A DNA stretch of 64,000 nucleotides from Siphonodentalium dalli (Eukaryota > Mollusca > Scaphopoda > Gadilida > Siphonodentaliidae): positions 148,368,864 to 148,432,863 of the forward strand of contig CP136064.1 of NCBI GenBank assembly GCA_032622095.1, given 5' to 3'. Below, one piece after another: positions 57,262 through 64,000 of this stretch; position 1 is the first letter of the stretch; every line of letters begins with the position of its first letter. The position numbers and the translations under genes were made by a program. Below the pieces are notes generated by a model. That model was not told where the DNA came from and did no database searches. It saw nothing but the letters and a program-made list of their open reading frames with translations.

Positions 57262-57676
57262 CTACAGGGTTTGCCAAAGGATTTAGTCATGCAAAGAGTA
57301 AAATCTAAGGTGGCCATGTTTTTCAACGAAAATCGTTCAAATTCGATACCTCCCATCTACAGGTGATCACAATCTTACCTGCACAATTTGAAAATGATCT
57401 GGCCATAAATACGGGCTATGCCGATAGATTCAAATGTGAAATCCAAGATGTCTGCTGGCGGCCAAGTTTTTCATCGAAATTCGGAAAATTTTAATAGCTC
57501 CCATCTATAGGTCACCCTGAAGCTACATATTAAGTTTGATAAAGATCGGATAAGGGATGCGGCCTGTAGGGCATGCCAAAGGAAATTGTTGATGCACACA
57601 TGCACGCACAGGCGATGGTTGTCAACCCATGGCATTAATTAGCTCAAACTTCACGTTGTAAAGTTGAGCTAATAAA
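57262..57676 (+). mobile_element. HINE-like element, variant type, 3' part
   Basis: Resumes the monomer interrupted at 50833 (ctacagggtttgccaaagga), two further variant monomers, then the common 3' end 'ggcattaattagctcaaact' and 'gtaaagttgagctaataaa'. Confidence 0.8.
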
Positions 57677-57713
57677 TGGCCTTCAGGCCATTTGTTCAAT
57701 AATTATTTGAACA
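57674..57713. repeat. Two adjacent hairpins
   Basis: 57674-57693 is aaatggcct-tc-aggccattt (9-bp stem, 2-nt loop); 57693-57713 is tgttcaa-7 nt-ttgaaca (7-bp stem). They sit directly at the 3' border of the HINE-like element. Confidence 0.75.
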
Positions 57714-58050
57714 TATCCTACCAATACATAGAATTGTTCTGATTGCAGTCTGATATGTTCAATCAATTAGCTGTATGTAAAACATATGTACCAGTTGAAT
57801 TATACAATATACTAATATTCCTAAACGTCTTACATACCTCTATTTTGCCAAAAACATGGTTATGTTTATCTATAAGATCCTTCACCAATAAATTGTTTCC
57901 ATCGGTCGTTGTTCGAACATTCAATTTATATGGACAGGCCAGTAGCTTTGATCTGCAAAAATAAGTTTAATATCTCATGATCACAATTAATTATCTCTGG
58001 CAATAGCTTGAACTGATTCCATCATTTTGGACAAATTGAACTAGAGGTGG
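57714..58050. other. No recognisable feature
   Basis: A plus-strand frame at 57743-57964 has no motif. AT-rich. Confidence 0.4.
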
Positions 58051-58232
58051 TGTGAGATTGAGATTATTAGATATACAGTATAGAAACAGTCTATAGATTG
58101 ACAAAGGTGAAACAGACTATAGTGTGATGTAAAGGGGGAGAACAACCAAGATGGCCGTTGAAGGTGAAAGGAAAATAGTGTTTCCAGGTTGTTCATCCAT
58201 AAGTATTTGATAACCAATCTACCCTAGTTTCA
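58051..58232 (+). mobile_element. Probable 5' LTR of a Copia-like retrotransposon
   Basis: Bounded by TGTGAGATTG at the left (the exact start is uncertain) and TAGTTTCA at the right, directly before the primer binding site. About 180 bp, short as in several animal Copia lineages. The 3' LTR is not in the window. Confidence 0.5.
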
Positions 58233-58243
58233 TGGTAGCAGAG
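58233..58243 (+). promoter_or_regulatory. Primer binding site, initiator tRNA-Met type
   Basis: tggtagcagag is complementary to the 3' end of animal initiator tRNA-Met (..CTCTGCTACCA), 11 of 11 bases, one step after the LTR. This supports both the LTR end and the element's identity. Confidence 0.7.
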
Positions 58244-58254
58244 CGAGTGGCATT

Positions 58255-59403
58255 ATGGCTACTAACTACAAAGTTCCACCTGTATTTGATGAAAATAAAT
58301 CATATAAACATGGACCAACGAATTAGAAATTTGGAGGCTTGTGACTGAATTAGATTCAAAAAAGCAAGCTTTGGCAGTGACACTTTCATTGACTGGTCGT
58401 GTGAAGGAAGCAGCCCTCAATATTGCTGCTGCTGACCTTAACAAGGAGACAGGTTTAGCCACCCTTCTAAATACACTGAATGATGTATTCAAAAAAGACA
58501 AGATTGACTCTGCCTACGAGTGCTACAAAAAGTTTGATAGCTATCGTCGGGAAGACAACATTCCTATATCAGAGTTCATTGCAGCCTTCGAAGGCCTCTA
58601 TGTGAAATCAAAGAAGTATGAAATGACACTGTCTGATGCAGTTCTTGCATTTAAACTGTTGGACAGTGCAAATTTGTCTCAGCAAGAAAGACCACTGACA
58701 TTAACTGCATGTTCTGAACTTACTTTTAAGTATGAAGTCTGCTCTGAAAAGAATATTTGGAACTTCGGACAGTGATATTTCACATGGAATACACATTAAG
58801 GAAGAAGTATTTACAGCAAGCAGTGATCGTAGACCACAATTTCGATACAACAAGTATGCTGGGGGTCAGAAAGTGAACACTGGAAACTCTACTCATGACA
58901 TTCCGGGAACTAATCCACTAGATGCGAGAGGTAGATGCACCAAATGTGGCATCTGTAATTCTATCTTTCACTGGATAAAAGACTGTCCTAATAGGACAGA
59001 ATCTGTACATGAAGTACAAAACACTCTGCAAAATGAGGAACCGTCAACTAATGTGTGCAACATAACATTAATCACAAAAGAAGAGGAGTTTGATATTTTT
59101 CTGACGGAAGGACTTGGCTCAGCTATATTAGACACTGCGTGTACTCGTACTGTTTGCGGTACAGATTGGTTGAAATACTATGTTTCTAACAAACTAAAAA
59201 CTGATGAAAAACAAATCAAGAGTTTTCCTAGTCATCGTGTTTCGGTTTGGAGACGGAAAGAAAGTTTTCTCATATAAGAGAGTAATATTCCCAGCTTGTA
59301 TTAATGGCACTGAATGCAACATCGATACAGAAGTTGTTGACGTGAAATTGCCTCTTCTGTTGAGTAAGACCTCATTGAAACGAGCTGATACCCAACTGGA
59401 TCT
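58255..59403 (+). pseudogene. Copia-like gag-protease, frameshifted and truncated
   Basis: ATG at 58255, 12 bases after the primer site. A frameshift near 58308, then a long gag stretch (58315-58735) with KKQALAVTLSLTGR, then FISEF-type ISEFIAAFEGLY and DAVLAFKLLDSANLS, typical of Copia-type capsid. A second frameshift near 58733, then a zinc knuckle (58936-59000: CTKCGICNSIFHWIKDC, i.e. C-x2-C-x2-C...H-x4-C) and the protease (59115-59250: AILDTACTRTVCG, where an active enzyme would have D-T/S-G). A third frameshift near 59245 leads to FRFGDGKKVFSY and PLLLSKTSLKRA. It is cut off at 59403 by a HINE-like element; integrase and reverse transcriptase are not in the window. Confidence 0.82.
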
Positions 59404-61350
59404 AATGAAAGTGTCAATGACACTGTAGCTCAACTTAGGTAGGGGAATAATTTAATGGTCGACAGTAAATGGAGGAATAGGAAAAGTACTAATTGAAATG
59501 TCTAAGTAAGACTAGATGTTCATGTCAATATCAACATTCATAACAGGTTTCATAATGATCGGATCAGGGATGTGGTGATTATGGTATGACAAAGGATTTA
59601 TTGATGCAAAGAGTAAATTCTAAAATGGCCACCGGCAGCCATTTTTTTCCGAATTACCCCAAAATGACTTGTTCCCATCTACAGCCTTTACAAATCTCAT
59701 AATGATCTGATCAAAGGTATGACCTGTAGCCTGTGCCAATGGATTTAGTCATGCAAAGAGTAAAATCCAAGATGGCTGCTGGCGGCCATGTTTTTCGGCT
59801 GAACGACCCCAAAATGACTCGCTTCCCATCTACATGTCATTGTTAACATATGTGACAAATTTCTTGAAGTTCCGACCAAAGCTACGACCTGTAGCCCGCA
59901 CCAAAGGATTTATTCATGCAAAGAGTAAAATCCAATATGGCTGCTGGCGGACATGTTTTTTAGCCAAACGACCCCAAAATGACTCGTTCCCATCTACATG
60001 TTAATATTAACATCCATGATAAATATCATGATGATCAGACAAACAGTACGACCTGTAGCCCGTGCCAATGGATTGAATTTTGAAATCCAAGATGGCTGCC
60101 AGCGGCCATGTTTTTTGGCCGTATGACCCCAAAATGACTCGTTCCCATATACATGTCAATATCAATATTCATGACAAATTTCATGAAGTTCTGATCAAAG
60201 CTACAACCTGTAGTCCGCGCCAAAGAATTTAGTCACGCAAAGAGTAAAATCCAAGATGGCTGCTGGCGGCCATGTTTTTTGGCTGAACGACCCCAAAATC
60301 ACTCGTTCCCATCTACATGTCAATATTAACATCCATGACAAATTTCATAATGATCAGACGAACAGTACGACCTGTAGCCCGCGCCAATGGATTGAATTTT
60401 GAAATCCAAAATGGCCACCAGCGGCCATGTTTTTTGGCCGAATGACCCCAAACTGACTCGTTCCCATCTACATGTCAATGTCAACATTCATGACAAATTT
60501 CATGAAGTTCTGATCAAAACTACGACCTGTAGCCTGCGCCAAAGGATTTAGTCATGCAAAGAGTAAAATCCAAGATGGCTGCCAGCGGCCATGTTTTTTG
60601 GCCGAACGACCCCAAAATGACTCGTTCCCATCTACATGTCAATATTAACATCCATGACAAATTTCATAATGATCAGACGAACAGTACGACCTGTAGCCCG
60701 CGCCAATGGATTGAATTTTGAAATCCAAAATGGCCACCAGCGGCCATGTTTTTTGGCCGAATGACCCCAAACTGACTCGTTCCCATCTACATGTCAATGT
60801 CAACATTCATGACAAATTTCATAAAGATCAGACCAAAGGTACGACCTGTAGCCCGCGCCAAAGGATTTAGTCATGCAAAGAGTAAAATCCAAGATGGCTG
60901 CTGGCGGCCATGTTTTTTGGCCGAACAACCCCAAAATCACTCGTTCCCATCTACATGTCATTGTTAACATCCATGACAAATTTCATGAAGTTCCGATCAA
61001 AATTACGACCTGTAGCCTGCGCCAAATGATTTAGTCATGCAAAGAGTAAAATCCAAGATGGCTGCTGACGGCCATGTTTTTTGGCCGAACGACCCCAAAA
61101 TGACTCGTTCCCATCTACATGTCAATATTAACATTCATGACAAATTTCATGATGATCAAACGAACAGTACGACCTGTAGCCCGCGCTAATGGATTGAATT
61201 TTGAAATCCAAGATGGCCACCAGCGGCCATGTTTTTTGGCCGAATGACCCCAAAATGACTCGTTCCCATCTACATGTCAATGTCAACATTCATGCAAAAT
61301 TTCATAAAGATCAGACCAAAGGTACGACCTGTAGCCCGCGCCAAAGGAAA
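59404..61350 (+). mobile_element. HINE-like element inserted in the retrotransposon, first copy of a duplication
   Basis: Starts aatgaaagtgtcaatgacac at 59404. About eleven monomers in alternating A ('gatttagtcatgcaaagag') and B ('aatggattgaattttgaaat') types, A-to-B 163 bp and B-to-A 156 bp, giving a dimer of about 319 bp. The usual 3' end is missing: after 'aaaggaaattgttgacg' at 61360 the sequence switches to the protease segment of the duplication. Confidence 0.85.
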
Positions 61351-61420
61351 TTGTTGACGTGAAATTGCCTCTTCTGTTGAGTAAGACCTCATTGAAACGA
61401 GCTGATACCCAACTGGATCT
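61351..61420 (+). pseudogene. Duplicated 70-bp piece of the protease region
   Basis: Identical to 59334-59403 (ttgttgacgtgaaattgcct to aactggatct). It marks the start of the second copy of a 2,017-bp tandem duplication. Confidence 0.93.
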
Positions 61421-64000
61421 AATGAAAGTGTCAATGACACTGTAGCTCAACTTAGGTAGGGGAATAATTTAATGGTCGACAGTAAATGGAGGAATAGGAA
61501 AAGTACTAATTGAAATGTCTAAGTAAGACTAGATGTTCATGTCAATATCAACATTCATAACAGGTTTCATAATGATCGGATCAGGGATGTGGTGATTATG
61601 GTATGACAAAGGATTTATTGATGCAAAGAGTAAATTCTAAAATGGCCACCGGCAGCCATTTTTTTCCGAATTACCCCAAAATGACTTGTTCCCATCTACA
61701 GCCTTTACAAATCTCATAATGATCTGATCAAAGGTATGACCTGTAGCCTGTGCCAATGGATTTAGTCATGCAAAGAGTAAAATCCAAGATGGCTGCTGGC
61801 GGCCATGTTTTTCGGCTGAACGACCCCAAAATGACTCGCTTCCCATCTACATGTCATTGTTAACATATGTGACAAATTTCTTGAAGTTCCGACCAAAGCT
61901 ACGACCTGTAGCCCGCACCAAAGGATTTATTCATGCAAAGAGTAAAATCCAATATGGCTGCTGGCGGACATGTTTTTTAGCCAAACGACCCCAAAATGAC
62001 TCGTTCCCATCTACATGTTAATATTAACATCCATGATAAATATCATGATGATCAGACAAACAGTACGACCTGTAGCCCGTGCCAATGGATTGAATTTTGA
62101 AATCCAAGATGGCTGCCAGCGGCCATGTTTTTTGGCCGTATGACCCCAAAATGACTCGTTCCCAATTACATGTCAATATCAATATTCATGACAAATTTCA
62201 TGAAGTTCTGATCAAAGCTACAACCTGTAGTCCGCGCCAAAGAATTTAGTCACGCAAAGAGTAAAATCCAAGATGGCTGCTGGCGGCCATGTTTTTCGGC
62301 TGAACGACCCCAAAATCACTCGTTCCCATCTACATGTCAATATTAACATCCATGACAAATTTCATGATGATCAGACGAACAGCACGACCTGTAGCCCGCG
62401 CCAATGGATTGAATTTTGAAATCCAAAATGGCCACCAGCGGCCATGTTTTTTGGCCGAATGACCCCAAAATGACTCGTTTCCCATCTACATGTCAATGTC
62501 AACATTCATGACAAAATTCATAAAGATCAGACCATAGGTACAACCTGTAGCCCGCGCCAAAGGATTTAGTCATGCAAAGATTAAAATCCATGATGGCTGC
62601 TGGCGGCCATGTTTTTTGGCCGAACAACCCCAAAATCACTCGTTCCCATCTACATGTCATTGTTAACATCCATGACAAATTTCATGAAGTTCTGATCAAA
62701 ACTACGACCTGTTGCCTGCGCCAAAGGATTTAGTCATGCAAAGAGTAAAATCCATGATGGCTGCTGGCAGCCATGTTTTTTGGCCGTATGACCCCAAAAT
62801 GACTCGTTCCCATATACATGTCAATATCAATATTCATGACAAATTTCATAAAGGTCAGACCAAAGGTACGACCTGTAACCCGCGCCAAAGAATTTAGTCA
62901 TGCAAAGAGTAAAATCCAAGATGGCTGCTGGCGGCCATGTTTTTCGGCTGAACGACCCCAAAATCACTCGTTCCCATCTACATGTCAATATTAACATCCA
63001 TGACAAATTTCATGATGATCAGACGAACAGCACGACCTGTAGCCCGCGCCAATGGATTGAATTTTGAAATCCAAAATGGCCACCAGTGGCCATGTTTTTT
63101 GGCCGAATGACCCCAAAATGACTCGTTCCCATCTACATGTCAATGTCAACATTCATGACAAAATTCATAAAGATCAGACCATAGGTACAACCTGTAGCCC
63201 GCGCCAAAGGATTTAGTCATGCAAAGATTAAAATCCATGATGGCTGCTGGCGGCCATGTTTTTTGGCCGAACAACCCCAAAATCACTCGTTCCCATCTAC
63301 ATGTCATTGTTAACATCCATGACAAATTTCATGAAGTTCTGATCAAAACTACGACCTGTAGCCTGCGCCAAAGGATTTAGTCATGCAAAGAGTAAAATCC
63401 AAGATGGCTGCCAGCGGCCATGTTTTTTGGCCGAACGACCCCAAAATGACTCGTTCCCATCTACATGTCAATATTAACATCCATGACAAATTTCATAATG
63501 ATCAGACGAACAGTACGACCTGTAGCCCGCGCCAATGGATTGAATTTTGAAATCCAAAATGGCCACCAGCGGCCATGTTTTTTGGCCGAATGACCCCAAA
63601 CTGACTCGTTCCCATCTACATGTCAATGTCAACATTCATGACAAATTTCATAAAGATCAGACCAAAGGTACGACCTGTAGCCCGCGCCAAAGGATTTAGT
63701 CATGCAAAGAGTAAAATCCAAGATGGCTGCTGGCGGCCATGTTTTTTGGCCGAACAACCCCAAAATCACTCGTTCCCATCTACATGTCATTGTTAACATC
63801 CATGACAAATTTCATGAAGTTCCGATCAAAATTACGACCTGTAGCCTGCGCCAAATGATTTAGTCATGCAAAGAGTAAAATCCAAGATGGCTGCTGACGG
63901 CCATGTTTTTTGGCCGAACGACCCCAAAATGACTCGTTCCCATCTACATGTCAATATTAACATTCATGACAAATTTCATGATGATCAAACGAACAGTACG
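61421..64000 (+). mobile_element. HINE-like array, second copy, expanded and continuing off the edge
   Basis: Matches 59404 onward with a constant offset of 2,017 bp to about 62500. From 63370 to 64000 it matches 60541-61171 with an offset of 2,829 bp, so about 812 bp extra has been inserted between. Within that part a block with the private variant 'gaccataggtacaacctg' recurs 647 bp apart (62530 and 63177). Higher-order repeats generated by unequal exchange. Confidence 0.88.

Overview
This window looks like a repeat-dominated piece of a marine invertebrate genome, most likely a mollusc (bivalve or gastropod). There are no dense prokaryotic reading frames. Coding segments are short, bounded by GT/AG splice signals and separated by kilobases. 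The DNA is AT-rich, contains one 100-N scaffold gap (10290-10389), and carries DIRS, Copia-like, non-LTR, hAT and Helitron-type debris plus many tandem families with a 150-180 bp period. The mollusc call rests on the style of the repeats and is an inference.

Layout. 1-1535 is an inverted pair of minisatellite arrays. 3-10 kb holds a non-autonomous hAT element (3208-4228, 8-bp target duplication), a decayed DIRS retrotransposon piece (RNase H to tyrosine recombinase, 4723-5711) and several dispersed repeats. 10-16 kb is almost entirely tandem or dispersed repeats. 16.3-31.8 kb holds the best candidate for a real cellular gene: five minus-strand exons (31644-31842, 22463-22617, 20471-20531, 17020-17237, 16279-16462) whose splice phases chain perfectly. 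They encode repeated Cys/His modules of zinc-finger type. The introns carry a HINE-like element, a putative piggyBac-like insertion with TTAA ends, and a head-to-tail array of short Helitron-like elements, one of which has swallowed the 5' end of a U2 snRNA.

32-39 kb is a three-level nest. A tandem-repeat mobile element (HINE/'pearl'-like) is interrupted by a minus-strand non-LTR retrotransposon (about 4.1 kb net), which is itself interrupted by a second copy of the same HINE-like family. 39.8-44 kb holds two more hAT elements with perfect 8-bp target duplications. 45-50 kb is mixed repeats with a few unidentified open frames. 50.2-57.7 kb is another HINE-like element split by a 6.4-kb hAT element that carries a broken ZBED-type transposase and a large unidentified GC-richer block. 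58.0-59.4 kb is the 5' end of a Copia-like LTR retrotransposon (LTR, primer binding site, gag, zinc knuckle, protease, all frameshifted). It is interrupted at 59404 by yet another HINE-like array, which has undergone a 2,017-bp tandem duplication and runs off the window end.

No intact transposase or reverse transcriptase is present, so every mobile element here appears dead or dependent on copies elsewhere. The insertion junctions give a relative order of events, and the zinc-finger gene is the only segment where reading frame and splice sites look preserved. Most other open frames arise by chance from repeat periodicity.
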